Of a stretch of DNA of 34,999 nt, positions 1-7,722 are shown in pieces (the stretch's first letter is position 1; each line of letters begins with the position of its first letter). The notes beneath the pieces are model-generated. The model was given only the letters and a program-made list of their open reading frames with translations. It made no database searches and had not been told where the DNA came from. Origin of the DNA: Xenorhabdus griffiniae (GTDB taxonomy: Bacteria; Pseudomonadota; Gammaproteobacteria; Enterobacterales; Enterobacteriaceae). Where the stretch lies: NCBI RefSeq assembly GCF_015163655.1, contig NZ_JADEUF010000034.1, positions 1 through 34,999 on the forward strand. The letters are read 5' to 3'. Position numbers and translations under genes: made by a program.

Positions 1-105
1 ACTTTTTTCATGTCACTTTGCCAGAAAAAGCAAAAGAATTGACGACTCGACTGACTGATAATTTCCAGATTTTAAAACCATCATCTTGAAGTGAGATTGG
101 TATAT
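1..105 (+). mobile_element. 3' end of an IS630-family insertion sequence (partial)
   Basis: The window opens inside an insertion sequence. The open frame from base 3 to the TGA at 87-89 gives 28 residues ending in DNFQILKPSS. From memory of the family this matches the C-terminus of IS630-type transposases (typically ...TR(I/L)NDNFQ.LKP). The DNA after the stop, CTTGAAGTGAGATTGGTATA, is the reverse complement of the TATACCAATC-type terminus seen at 34889, so I place the right inverted repeat and its TA target at about 84-105. Only the end of the element is in view. Family assignment is by recognition, not by search. Confidence 0.6.
3..89 (+). CDS. IS630-family transposase, C-terminal fragment
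   Basis: This is the last 28 codons of a rightward gene whose start lies outside the window. The visible end contains LTTRLTDNFQILKPSS, which I recognise as the conserved tail of IS630/Tc1-mariner-like transposases. The catalytic DDE residues lie upstream and cannot be checked. The stop codon is followed within 16 bases by the element's terminal inverted repeat, as expected for a compact IS. Whether the full copy is intact is unknown. Confidence 0.55.
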   Translation, partial: FFHVTLPEKAKELTTRLTDNFQILKPSS

Positions 106-161
106 ATTCACTGTTATCTCTATTCTAACTTCATTTTTTTACTGTAACAGAAAAAATCAGG

Positions 162-258
162 CTAAATAGATTTTCATAATACTGAGAGTGTCAGATATTG
201 GAGTTCCTTGCCCCGCACGGGGCAAGGAATACTCCTATCATTTTGAAACGCCATTTAG
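162..258. repeat. Family A palindromic repeat, copy A1
   Basis: A 97-bp imperfect palindrome bounded by CTAAATAG and ATTTAG, with an inner hairpin around CCTTGCCCCGCACGGGGCAAGG. The same unit occurs at 4787-4888, 18660-18756 and 24374-24470. It codes for nothing. It lies downstream of the small secreted-peptide gene and could fold in its transcript. Confidence 0.85.
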
Positions 259-317
259 AATATGATTAAATAAAAACAAGAATATCTTTGTTTTTACAAT
301 GTCATACTAAGTTATAG

Positions 318-500
318 TTACAAGCAAAATAGCTTGGCAGCTTTAAGTTTAGCGCCACCATCAGGTATTAAATTACAATAACTGTCGCATGTTGCCTTTA
401 CATCTTCATTAAAAATCTTACAGATGAACGCATTTGCGTTAGTTGTGATGATTGTTCCTACGAATAATGAAAGTATACAAGCAGCTAATTTTCTTTTCAT
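318..500 (-). CDS. small Cys-rich secreted peptide (60 aa), unknown function
   Basis: The protein starts with a Sec signal peptide: basic MKRK, a hydrophobic core at residues 5-18, and a likely cleavage after ANA at 22-24. That leaves a mature peptide of about 36 residues. It has four cysteines (27, 38, 42, 59; spacing C-x10-C-x3-C-x16-C), which could form two disulfides in the periplasm or outside. Mature length and Cys content resemble small secreted toxins or defensin-like peptides, but I recognise no family. A good ribosome binding site (GAGGT, 8-9 bases before ATG) supports translation. It stands alone, between a family A repeat and an AT-rich region. Function unassigned; I am fairly sure it is a real gene. 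Confidence 0.6.
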   Translation of the reverse strand: MKRKLAACILSLFVGTIITTNANAFICKIFNEDVKATCDSYCNLIPDGGAKLKAAKLFCL

Positions 501-567
501 GATATGTACCTCATAGAATTAGGGGTTAACATGAATAAAATCATAACGAAAATTATGTATAAACAGA

Positions 568-597
568 GTTGACGTTAAAACTAGTATTGACGTCAAC
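568..597. promoter_or_regulatory. inverted repeat upstream of the Cys-rich peptide gene
   Basis: GTTGACGT at 568-575 and ACGTCAAC at 590-597 form a perfect 8-bp inverted repeat with a 14-base spacer. It also contains two direct copies of TTGACGT. It lies 68-97 bases upstream of the start of the small secreted peptide. A dyad of this size is a plausible dimeric repressor or activator site. No cognate regulator is evident. Confidence 0.35.
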
Positions 598-853
598 ATG
601 CCCATTTTTACAGGTGTTCTGTGTTTTTTACTATTGATTTTTTTATTGTATTGATATTTTATTTACGATTTTTTAACAATTTGTTTTTTACTGTTTTATG
701 GGAAAAATGAGTGCAAAAGAGATAAGAAAAGTATTTTGGATGAATTTATTCTTAAATAACGTCAAGAAAATATTTTATTTCTTTGGTGATAATTTATGAT
801 GTTACTTTTTTATTTTGATTAAATGATTTTGGAAGGAATAATAATCCACTTGG

Positions 854-960
854 TATACACCCAATGAATTTTAAGTTGTAGCTTGCAAGTCAATGTAATT
901 GTTTATATCTCCCCGCGTAGCGGGGAGATATAAGGCGTATCTTGAAAGGCGATTGGTATA
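854..960. repeat. MITE-like repeat, family C copy C1 (IS630-type ends)
   Basis: 107 bp from TATACACCCAATG to GCGATTGGTATA, with a central perfect hairpin TATCTCCCCGCGTAGCGGGG plus AGATA. Its right end, read on the minus strand, is TATACCAATCGCCTTTCAAG. This matches the left terminus of the IS630-type element at 34889. It is a probable non-autonomous derivative. The rest of 501-976 holds the dyad at 568-597 and otherwise AT-rich DNA with nothing I recognise. Confidence 0.8.
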
Positions 961-976
961 GAAAATAAATCAACAG

Positions 977-1555
977 TTAGAAAAATGCGGATAAATGTTT
1001 TTTCAGTCGTTGAATGTCTTGAGAAATTTGTGGGTTTTTTATCACATCATAACAAGCAAATGTTGGTATTGGAGACATACCTAAAAACTGGTTTGCCTTA
1101 TGGAAAGGGTGGTAAACACTGTCAATACCTTTTCCTTCAAAAAATTGTTTGGGATCTTCAAATGACTCCAGTGGCGCATTCCAGGTTACCGAAAACATAT
1201 AAGCCTTGCCTTGTATCAGGCCACCTGAACCATATTTTTTGCTAGGATCATCACGGGTTCGCCCATCATTCTTATACAAAGTACCGCGGCCAGTCTGGAA
1301 AATCTCATCGACATATTTCTTTAAAATCCACGGTGCTTCCATCCACCAACCCGGCATTTGGTAAATAATACGATCCGCCCAAAGAAATTTATTAACCTCT
1401 GCGGTGATGTCATAACCTTTATCTACATGCGTCACCTGAACTTTGTGACCGATCTCCGTCAGGTGCTCTTTGATAACTTCGGTTAAGGCATTATTCAGCT
1501 CTCCTTTCGATTCATCAAAAATTTTTGCTGAATTGATAACTAAAATATGACCCAT
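977..1555 (-). CDS. mdaB: NAD(P)H:quinone oxidoreductase MdaB
   Basis: A 192-residue flavodoxin-like quinone reductase. It would reduce quinones by two electrons with NADPH and bound flavin, protecting against redox cycling in the cytosol. Diagnostic stretches are the QMPGWWMEAPW segment (about 66-76), the GRTRDDPSKKYGSGGL segment (about 98-113) and PFHKANQFLGM (about 149-159), all near-identical to E. coli MdaB as I know it, including overall length. The start is supported by AGAGGATC a few bases before ATG. It lies 80 bases downstream of, and in the same direction as, the AraC-type regulator gene, with no terminator visible between. The pair may be co-transcribed or the regulator may control it. 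Confidence 0.93.
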   Translation of the reverse strand: MGHILVINSAKIFDESKGELNNALTEVIKEHLTEIGHKVQVTHVDKGYDITAEVNKFLWADRIIYQMPGWWMEAPWILKKYVDEIFQTGRGTLYKNDGRTRDDPSKKYGSGGLIQGKAYMFSVTWNAPLESFEDPKQFFEGKGIDSVYHPFHKANQFLGMSPIPTFACYDVIKNPQISQDIQRLKKHLSAFF

Positions 1556-1635
1556 AATGATCCTCTGTTTTATTCCTTTGATAAACTGAGGATTATCTTA
1601 GAACTGGTTTTGATTGAATGTATGCCTATTTATTG

Positions 1636-2604
1636 TCAATTATTGCCCAATGCTCCAGCAATATCTATTTTCTTCTCCTGGTGGCTTAGCCGAAACCGTT
1701 TCATATCTCGGCAGGGAGATTCACCAAACAGACGGCTATATTCACGATTGAATTGGGAAGTGCTTTCATAGCCAACCTGAAAGGCGGTCGTTGTCACATT
1801 GTGGCGTTGGGTCAGTAATATGCGCCTTGCTTCGTGTAAACGCAGCCATTTTTGGTATTGTAATGGGCTCATAGAAGTGACAGCCTTAAAGTGATGATGA
1901 AAAGAAGAGAGACTCATTTTGGCGATTTTGGCCAGTTGTTCGACTTTAACCGGATCAGCAAAGTGTTCTTTTAGCCATTGAATCGCATGGCTGATTTGAT
2001 GGCTTGGGCTTTCCTGGGTAGCCATTTGTTGTAAACGTCCTCCCAACTCACTTTTCAGTAACCGATAGATGATTTCTTTATATATTAGAGGAAAAAGGGC
2101 GGGAATATCTTCCGGTGTGTTTAATATAGCCAATAGACGATTAAAACAGAGCAAAAGATCTGTTGTAGCAGAAGTCACGGCTAATCCACATGTATCCTGA
2201 GTTTGCTGCTTTATCGTGACCTTATTTTCAACCATTAATTTTGATGCTTCCTGAATATTCAGTTTTAACATCAAAGCAAAAAAGGGGGTTTCTTTGGATG
2301 CGGTGCAAATCTGGGTAATGGTGGGGATATTTGTCGAAGTTACTAAGAGTTGTTGGGGATCACAACAATATGAGCGATCACCAATCGTTACCCGTTTCGT
2401 CCCTTGGGCAATAACCATAATACTGGGATCATAGAGCCAACTAACTGGCTCGATTGGCTGTTCCAAATAGCAGAGTGTCAATTGAGGAATTGCTGTTTTT
2501 GCAGCGTGTGTATTGGGGGACGCTAACTTAGCTACTTTGCCAGCCAGTTGCTGTAGCTGGATTTCAATTTCTGTTCTATCGGGTTGTTGATTCGAGACAC
2601 TCAT
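1636..2604 (-). CDS. AraC-family transcriptional regulator (AraC_N type, YqhC-like)
   Basis: A 322-residue regulator. Residues about 25-190 resemble the AraC_N ligand-binding domain (segments PVSWLYDPSIMVIAQGTKR and PFFALMLKLN). The C-terminal 100 residues carry two helix-turn-helix motifs: VEQLAKIAKMSLSSFHHHFKAV, then VTTTAFQVGYESTSQFNREY followed by the family-typical FGESP. The start is supported by AAGGAAATG before ATG. Family members such as YqhC sense electrophiles and control oxidoreductase genes. Its position directly before mdaB makes mdaB a plausible target, but no operator is proven. The effector is unknown. Confidence 0.85.
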   Translation of the reverse strand: MSVSNQQPDRTEIEIQLQQLAGKVAKLASPNTHAAKTAIPQLTLCYLEQPIEPVSWLYDPSIMVIAQGTKRVTIGDRSYCCDPQQLLVTSTNIPTITQICTASKETPFFALMLKLNIQEASKLMVENKVTIKQQTQDTCGLAVTSATTDLLLCFNRLLAILNTPEDIPALFPLIYKEIIYRLLKSELGGRLQQMATQESPSHQISHAIQWLKEHFADPVKVEQLAKIAKMSLSSFHHHFKAVTSMSPLQYQKWLRLHEARRILLTQRHNVTTTAFQVGYESTSQFNREYSRLFGESPCRDMKRFRLSHQEKKIDIAGALGNN

Positions 2605-2624
2605 TGTTCATTTCCTTACTTATA

Positions 2625-2698
2625 TATACCAATCTAACTTCAAGATGCGTGTGATTTCATACCGTGTTGTCAATTGCAACTTGAAGTTTAATGCGTAT
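2625..2698. repeat. MITE-like repeat, family B copy B1 (IS630-type ends)
   Basis: About 74 bp: TATACCAATCTAACTTCAAG at one end and GTTTAATGCGTAT at the other. The two ends are imperfect inverted repeats of each other over about 24 bp. It is nearly identical, in inverted orientation, to the copy at 3961-4035, so ychF is bracketed by the two copies. It lies just upstream of the AraC-type gene. Confidence 0.85.
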
Positions 2699-2748
2699 CA
2701 AAGCCATGATTATTAGTGTGTTATGCAGCATATCCCTGAAAGGCAAAT

Positions 2749-2786
2749 TATAAAAATAAAAAAATCCACGCAATTGCGTGGATTTT
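2749..2786 (-). terminator. rho-independent terminator of ychF
   Basis: A perfect hairpin AAAATCCACGCAATTGCGTGGATTTT at 2761-2786 is followed, on the minus strand, by TTTATTTTTAT. It sits 59 bases past the ychF stop codon and ends that leftward transcript. Confidence 0.85.
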
Positions 2787-2844
2787 AATGAGTTTGTCAG
2801 CCTTCACGAATCATCCTGAGAGACTGTGAAACAACAAAAGCAAA

Positions 2845-3936
2845 TTAGACGTTAAACAAGAAGTTCATCACATCGCCGTCTTTAACGATATAATCTTTCC
2901 CTTCAGCTCGCATCTTGCCCGCTTCTTTCGCCCCTTGTTCACCTTTGTAAGTGATGAAATCCTCAAACGAAATAGTTTGGGCACGGATAAAGCCCTTTTC
3001 AAAATCAGTATGGATTTTACCCGCCGCTTGTGGCGCGGTTGCACCCACAGGGATCGTCCAGGCACGAACTTCTTTCACGCCCGCAGTAAAGTAGGTTTGC
3101 AGGTTCAGCAATTGGTAGCCTGCACGAATAACACGGTTCAAACCTGGCTCTTCCAGACCTAATTCCGCCATAAATTCTTCGCGGTCAGCATCTTCCAACT
3201 CTGCGATATCGGCTTCTATTGCTGCACAAACGGGAACAACAACGGAGCCTTCTTTTTCAGCAATGGCGCGAACGGTATCAAGGTGTGGGTTATTTTCGAA
3301 ACCGTCTTCATTGACGTTGGCAATATACATGGTTGGTTTCAAGGTCAGGAAGCTCAGGTAACGAATAATCGCTTTCTCTTCCGCACTCAGGTTTAAAGCG
3401 CGCAGCATACCTGCTTGTTCAAGGTGTGGAAGGCATTTTTCTAAGACTTCCAGTTCCGCTTTAGCGTCCTTATCACCACCTTTGGCTTTCTTCTGTATAC
3501 GATGGATAGCGCGCTCGCAGGTATCCAGATCCGACAGCGCCAGTTCTGTATTGATAACTTCAATATCAGAGGAAGGATCAACCTGACCAGAAACGTGGAC
3601 AATGTTGTCGTTTTCAAAGCAGCGTACTACATGGCCGATCGCTTCTGTTTCACGGATGTTGGTCAGGAATTGGTTACCTAAGCCTTCACCCTTTGAAGCA
3701 CCTTTTACCAGACCGGCAATATCGACGAACTCCATAGTGGTTGGCAGGGTGCGTTGTGGTTTAACAATCTCAGCCAACTGTTCGAGACGTGGATCTGGCA
3801 TCGGCACAACACCTGTATTTGGCTCGATAGTGCAGAACGGGAAGTTTGCTGCTTCGATACCTGCTTTGGTCAGCGCATTGAATAATGTAGATTTCCCAAC
3901 GTTAGGCAGGCCAACGATACCGCATTTGAATCCCAT
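2845..3936 (-). CDS. ychF: redox-responsive P-loop NTPase YchF (OLA1 family)
   Basis: A 363-residue OBG-family NTPase, full length for the family. It binds ribosomes and, in this family, prefers ATP. Visible motifs: P-loop GLPNVGKST (9-17), switch region [11 protein letters not shown] (70-80), and NVNE at 207-210 in place of the GTPase NKxD motif, which is the basis for ATP preference. A coiled-coil segment lies around 130-180, and a C-terminal TGS domain follows ([15 protein letters not shown] onward). The start has AAGGTGA upstream. It lies downstream of pth as in other enterobacteria, but the two are now separated by a 75-bp MITE-like repeat that may alter read-through. Confidence 0.97.
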   Translation of the reverse strand: MGFKCGIVGLPNVGKSTLFNALTKAGIEAANFPFCTIEPNTGVVPMPDPRLEQLAEIVKPQRTLPTTMEFVDIAGLVKGASKGEGLGNQFLTNIRETEAIGHVVRCFENDNIVHVSGQVDPSSDIEVINTELALSDLDTCERAIHRIQKKAKGGDKDAKAELEVLEKCLPHLEQAGMLRALNLSAEEKAIIRYLSFLTLKPTMYIANVNEDGFENNPHLDTVRAIAEKEGSVVVPVCAAIEADIAELEDADREEFMAELGLEEPGLNRVIRAGYQLLNLQTYFTAGVKEVRAWTIPVGATAPQAAGKIHTDFEKGFIRAQTISFEDFITYKGEQGAKEAGKMRAEGKDYIVKDGDVMNFLFNV

Positions 3937-3960
3937 ATATTTATCACCTTAAATCACTTA

Positions 3961-4035
3961 TATACGTATTAAACTTCAAGTTGCAATTGACAACACGGTA
4001 TGAAATCACACGCATCTTGAAGTTAGATTGGTATA
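3961..4035. repeat. MITE-like repeat, family B copy B2 (IS630-type ends)
   Basis: 75 bp from TATACGTATTAAACTTCAAG to GTTAGATTGGTATA, flanked by TA. It is the reverse complement of copy B1 with one visible difference in the body, which suggests recent movement. It sits between pth and ychF and will be in any pth-ychF transcript, where it can fold through its ends. Confidence 0.85.
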
Positions 4036-4119
4036 AACCAACAAGAATAGGCTTGTCGGTCAGTTTACAAAATTGGCGCTATTATACACGCAATAGCCCG
4101 ATGCGCCATGCACTGCCAG

Positions 4120-4710
4120 TTAAGCGCTGGCTTTAAAGGCATGTAGGCGATTAATAGCCTTGCTCATGCCATCTTGAATCAGGATGTCAGTACAGCGCAA
4201 CGCTTCATCTATGGCATCGTCAATCAGTTTTTGTTCGCTGGCAGGTGGCTTGCCAAGGACGAAGCCTACGACTTTGTTTTTATCACCTGGATGACCAATA
4301 CCGATACGCAGACGGTGGAAGTTAGGGTTATTTCCGAGTTTATTTTGAATGTCTTTTAGGCCATTATGACCGCCATTGCTGCCACCGAGTTTCATTTTTG
4401 CCATGCCCGGCGGCAGATCCAGCTCGTCATGTGCAACCAAGATTTCATCCGGCTGGATACGATAAAATCCAGCCAGGGCAAGAACGGATTTACCACTAAG
4501 GTTCATAAAAGTGGTGGGTACCAGTAAACGAATATCTTGCCCATTCATGTTAATACGGGCGGTATAACCAAAAAATTTACTCTCTTCTTTTAAGGGTTGG
4601 TTATGGCGTTGCGCTAACAAATCAACAAACCATGCTCCGGCGTTATGTCTGGTCTGTGCATATTCGGCTCCAGGGTTTGCCAGGCCAACGATTAATTTTA
4701 TGTTACTCAC
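4120..4710 (-). CDS. pth: peptidyl-tRNA hydrolase
   Basis: A 196-residue Pth that cleaves the ester bond of peptidyl-tRNAs dropped from ribosomes, an essential cytosolic function. The active-site His is H22 in the [11 protein letters not shown] motif. N12, N70 (TTFMNLSGK) and D95 ([10 protein letters not shown]) are the other conserved catalytic or binding residues. [15 protein letters not shown] follows. It is near-identical to E. coli Pth along its length. The start codon is GTG (complement of CAC at 4708-4710); it gives the [10 protein letters not shown] start that aligns with the family. It heads toward ychF. Confidence 0.97.
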   Translation of the reverse strand: MSNIKLIVGLANPGAEYAQTRHNAGAWFVDLLAQRHNQPLKEESKFFGYTARINMNGQDIRLLVPTTFMNLSGKSVLALAGFYRIQPDEILVAHDELDLPPGMAKMKLGGSNGGHNGLKDIQNKLGNNPNFHRLRIGIGHPGDKNKVVGFVLGKPPASEQKLIDDAIDEALRCTDILIQDGMSKAINRLHAFKASA

Positions 4711-4786
4711 GGTTTAATTTCGCTTATTAGCAATAGAACAAAAGGAGATTAGTTTACCTATCTCACGGCTTGAGTACAAAACTCAT

Positions 4787-4888
4787 TTAAATAGCGTTTC
4801 AAAATGATAGGAGTATTCTTTACCCCGCGTGGCGCGGGGTAAAGAACGCCAATATCTGATATTCTCAGTATTATGAAAACCTATTTAA
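4787..4888. repeat. Family A palindromic repeat, copy A2
   Basis: About 102 bp, bounded by TTAAATAG and CTATTTAA, inverted relative to A1, with a central TTTACCCCGCGTGGCGCGGG hairpin. It lies in the region between the divergent starts of pth and ychH and may separate or carry promoter elements of either. Confidence 0.85.
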
Positions 4889-5069
4889 CAAAGATTATTC
4901 TAATGGAATGTAAAAAATTAGGTTTAAATTTGTACAGCTTGTGATCGCCACCGCAATAACCTTTCATATGATAAGTCTATAATTAATTTTGAAGAAGATG
5001 TCTGCTTTCGTGCTTTTGCGTTCGTTGTATTTGCAAATTAGCGTTCACAAAAAGTATTGGAGGTTGGTT

Positions 5070-5345
5070 ATGAAACGTAAAAGGTCTTTTATTTTTGGTA
5101 ATATTCTTATGGGAGCAGGAATGGCGGCAATGTTCATTAGCTTAGCTTATGTATTGCTTAGCCATATCTTTAATTTTGGTCTTTCGGAATTTTTGACAAG
5201 CCTTTCATTAATGGGATTGTTTGTTGGGGCATTTATTTGGCTGGTAGGAGCCAGTATTGGCGGCCGAGAACGGGTTACTGATAAATATTGGTGGCTGAAG
5301 AATTACGATGAACGTTATTGCCGTAAAAAACAGCGACATTCGTGA
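5070..5345 (+). CDS. ychH: stress-induced inner membrane protein YchH
   Basis: A 91-residue membrane protein of the YchH family. Two hydrophobic segments (about 8-31 and 40-65) flank a short loop and are followed by a conserved basic tail containing DKYWWLKNYDERYCRKKQRHS. I chose the ATG at 5070 because TGGAGG lies just upstream and the resulting MKRKRSFIFGN start and length match E. coli YchH (about 92 residues). The frame is open further upstream to 4989 but lacks a better start. In E. coli the gene is linked to stress survival and lies next to pth, as here. Molecular function unknown. Confidence 0.9.
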   Translation: MKRKRSFIFGNILMGAGMAAMFISLAYVLLSHIFNFGLSEFLTSLSLMGLFVGAFIWLVGASIGGRERVTDKYWWLKNYDERYCRKKQRHS

Positions 5346-5354
5346 TTATTTTAG

Positions 5355-5381
5355 ATAAGGCGGTTATGGTTATCGCCTTAT
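5355..5381 (+). terminator. hairpin after ychH
   Basis: ATAAGGCG and CGCCTTAT form an 8-bp stem around an 11-base loop, starting 10 bases after the ychH stop. The following CCATATTTG is only mildly T-rich, so termination efficiency is uncertain. Confidence 0.6.
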
Positions 5382-5404
5382 CCATATTTGTTAAATGTTC
5401 AGTG

Positions 5405-5509
5405 TATACCCATCTCACTTCAAGATGCATATTGTTTCTCCCCGCTTTGCGAGGAGAAACAATGAGTTATGTTGTCTTATAATGAGCAACTTGAAAGGTA
5501 ACGCGTATA
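5405..5509. repeat. MITE-like repeat, family B copy B3 (long form)
   Basis: 105 bp from TATACCCATCTCACTTCAAG to GGTAACGCGTATA, with a central TTTCTCCCCGCTTTGCGAGG hairpin. Its right edge abuts the stop codon of the first autotransporter gene (5510-5512). It lies between the convergent ychH and lipase genes. Confidence 0.8.
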
Positions 5510-7492
5510 TTAAAAATTGACATTGAAACCGAGGTTGAAATAGTAGTCATGATTCGGTTCATTATCATTTTTTTCATGTGATACGGCGGCAAATGCGCGA
5601 AAGTCATTGGTCAGATTGGCATTAACACCGACTGTATATTGGATATGATCTCTATTTTGTTTCTCTCCCTGTTGGACGAAACTTGTTTTGGTCGCATTGA
5701 TCGCGCTGCGAAGGGTATAGCGTTCATCATCGAATTGATGATTGAACAGAATAGAGGCATAAGGATTGAAACGGCCTAGTTTGGTATCTACGCGCCAACC
5801 CACCGAGCCAACTTTGGAATGATAATTTTGAGCGGCAAAATGCATAGAGGTGCTGTTGTTACCTGTTTCACGATAACCATCAATATCGCCTTTATCCCAG
5901 GAATATTGGATGATTGGGCTGGTGGTCAGGTAAGGCGTAATAGGGATATTCCAGCCTGCTGCAATCTGCCAACCCCACTGTCTACCCATCGTTGAACCTG
6001 ATTCCCTGCGAGTGGCTTGACCAAGCTGGATGGAGCGTGACAGATTGTCGTAATTGGTCCGTGAATAATGAACATCACCGTTCAGCCATCCATTACCATA
6101 ATAGTTCCAGAGTGTGTAAGCAGTTATGACATGACCAATAGCAGCATAGTTGAAATTAGGTGTTGCATTTTGTTCATCTTTATAACGTGAAATTGTGGCG
6201 CCTAATAGTAAATTATCCGTCAGTTGATAATCACTACCCAATGTAATGGTATTATTGTGATTGCCGGTATAACCGGCAAATACACCAATTTTACCTTTGG
6301 CCTGATGATTATTGCGAAGTTGTTGCAGGTGACCTTCAAGTGAGCTTAGCGCAGTTGTGGTTGAGGTGCGGTTGATGTGGTTCAACGCCATCACTTGTAA
6401 AGGGGCGTTGTAAATTGACATAATGTACTGGCCGATGACTTTGTGTGCGTAAGGGGTTGGGTGGAGGTCATCGGAAAATAAGTAGGGTTGGCTCTTATCA
6501 AAGCCAGGCTGGGAAGAAAAACACAGATCAGCCCTTGTACCTTGTGGACAGGCATAACCAAGGGTATTAGCAATACCATAAATGGTCGGATTCTCAATAA
6601 CTTCCCTTAAGAGATGATTGACATCGGCACGCAGGATATTGCCGTTAATGAGTTGATTCTCTTCGTTTTGGTTAAATTCGTCGGAAAATTGGGATGCAGT
6701 TTTACTGGCATTATCATAAGCGTCAAGCAATTGGCGGTAAATTTCTTTTGCTGCTTCTGGGTCTTGGGGAGAAGCGCCTTCAGCAATCTTTTTAAAAACT
6801 TCCTGGAGAATTTTGTTTCTGATTTCCTTATTCGGTGTGGGATATTTATTGATGGCTTCGTGAGCTTGTTTCAGAATTTGGGCGATTTTGCCATCAGGTA
6901 TTTTGCTTTTTTTTAAAGCGCCTCGAAGCACGGCTTCCATAATTTGGGGTGTTGTCCCAATATCGGGGACATTAGGTACAATAATTAAACCCGCGCCAGC
7001 CTTAATGAGTTGATTGATTTGCGATGCTGCGGATGCAGAACTATCATTGATACGATGTTGCGCTGCTTTTTCATCGCCTTTCGCTAAATCTTGCAAAGCG
7101 TCCTTTACATCGTTTCCTCCTACCCAATGTATGTACAAACCATTTGGATCAGCCCGTCCAGAGTGTGCTTGTAAATAGTCATCAAGCTGTTTCTTTGTTG
7201 GGGGCATAAAAGCATCCCAGAAAGGATCACCAGAACCGTTAGCGGTTGCTCCTCCATAGGCATAATTGGTTCCATCTTTCTTAGAGGGTATTATTTTTTT
7301 GCCAGTAAGGTTTCGGGCTATGTATTCATCATATAGCTCGGTGTCTTTGCCATCTGTTGTAAATCTGCCGTTATTCCCGCCATCACTTAAGCTATCCCCG
7401 AAAACATATACATTGTTATAGGCATAGGCATTTGTCATGAGGTTAACGAATAGTGCGGTCGTGGCTGATACTAAAAAGAGTGTTGTCTTCAT
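5510..7492 (-). CDS. GDSL-family esterase/lipase autotransporter (660 aa)
   Basis: A surface esterase of the EstA/ApeE type (Photorhabdus Lip-1-like): the protein inserts its own beta-barrel in the outer membrane and displays or releases an N-terminal hydrolase. Signal peptide 1-24 (ends NAYA). GDSL block I is FGDSLSDGGNNG with nucleophile Ser34; block III is VGGND at 124-128; block V is SDDLHP with Asp341 and His344. Residues about 190-290 form a helical, Lys/Gln-rich insert. From about 400 to the terminal Phe (LGFNVNF) lies the autotransporter barrel. I placed the start at 7492 because AGGAGA precedes it and the signal peptide begins there; 25 more codons are open upstream. It is a paralogue of the next gene, with a terminator between them. 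Confidence 0.9.
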   Translation of the reverse strand: MKTTLFLVSATTALFVNLMTNAYAYNNVYVFGDSLSDGGNNGRFTTDGKDTELYDEYIARNLTGKKIIPSKKDGTNYAYGGATANGSGDPFWDAFMPPTKKQLDDYLQAHSGRADPNGLYIHWVGGNDVKDALQDLAKGDEKAAQHRINDSSASAASQINQLIKAGAGLIIVPNVPDIGTTPQIMEAVLRGALKKSKIPDGKIAQILKQAHEAINKYPTPNKEIRNKILQEVFKKIAEGASPQDPEAAKEIYRQLLDAYDNASKTASQFSDEFNQNEENQLINGNILRADVNHLLREVIENPTIYGIANTLGYACPQGTRADLCFSSQPGFDKSQPYLFSDDLHPTPYAHKVIGQYIMSIYNAPLQVMALNHINRTSTTTALSSLEGHLQQLRNNHQAKGKIGVFAGYTGNHNNTITLGSDYQLTDNLLLGATISRYKDEQNATPNFNYAAIGHVITAYTLWNYYGNGWLNGDVHYSRTNYDNLSRSIQLGQATRRESGSTMGRQWGWQIAAGWNIPITPYLTTSPIIQYSWDKGDIDGYRETGNNSTSMHFAAQNYHSKVGSVGWRVDTKLGRFNPYASILFNHQFDDERYTLRSAINATKTSFVQQGEKQNRDHIQYTVGVNANLTNDFRAFAAVSHEKNDNEPNHDYYFNLGFNVNF

Positions 7493-7645
7493 GTAGTTCT
7501 CCTGAAAAAACAGCGCATTATTTTCATGCCAGCCAAAACACCTTGATTTAAAAGGGCATTTGCTCATTTCTCTTCGGTTAATGGCTGATTTTCTGATTGT
7601 TTCAGTTCGATACTACTTGCAATTGCATATACAAAAATTAAACAG

Positions 7646-7657
7646 AACGTTAACGTT
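7646..7657. promoter_or_regulatory. 12-bp perfect palindrome upstream of first lipase gene
   Basis: AACGTTAACGTT lies about 155 bases upstream of the start of the 660-residue autotransporter, between it and the terminator of its paralogue. A perfect dyad in a promoter region is a candidate operator. No factor can be named. Confidence 0.3.
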
Positions 7658-7666
7658 TGCGTGATA

Positions 7667-7704
7667 ATTAAACAAAAACGCAAGGCAGTCATTTTGCCTT
7701 GCGT
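7667..7704 (-). terminator. rho-independent terminator of the second lipase gene
   Basis: A stem ACGCAAGGCA/TGCCTTGCGT (7678-7687 with 7695-7704) is followed on the minus strand by TTTTTGTTT. It lies 18 bases after the stop codon of the 667-residue autotransporter, so the two paralogues are mostly separate transcripts. Confidence 0.9.
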
Positions 7705-7722
7705 CCCTTAATAAATGTTTTC

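Noticed and set aside
985-1245. Plus-strand 86-codon frame opposite mdaB
   Set aside because: Shadow of mdaB: no ribosome binding site and no recognisable protein.
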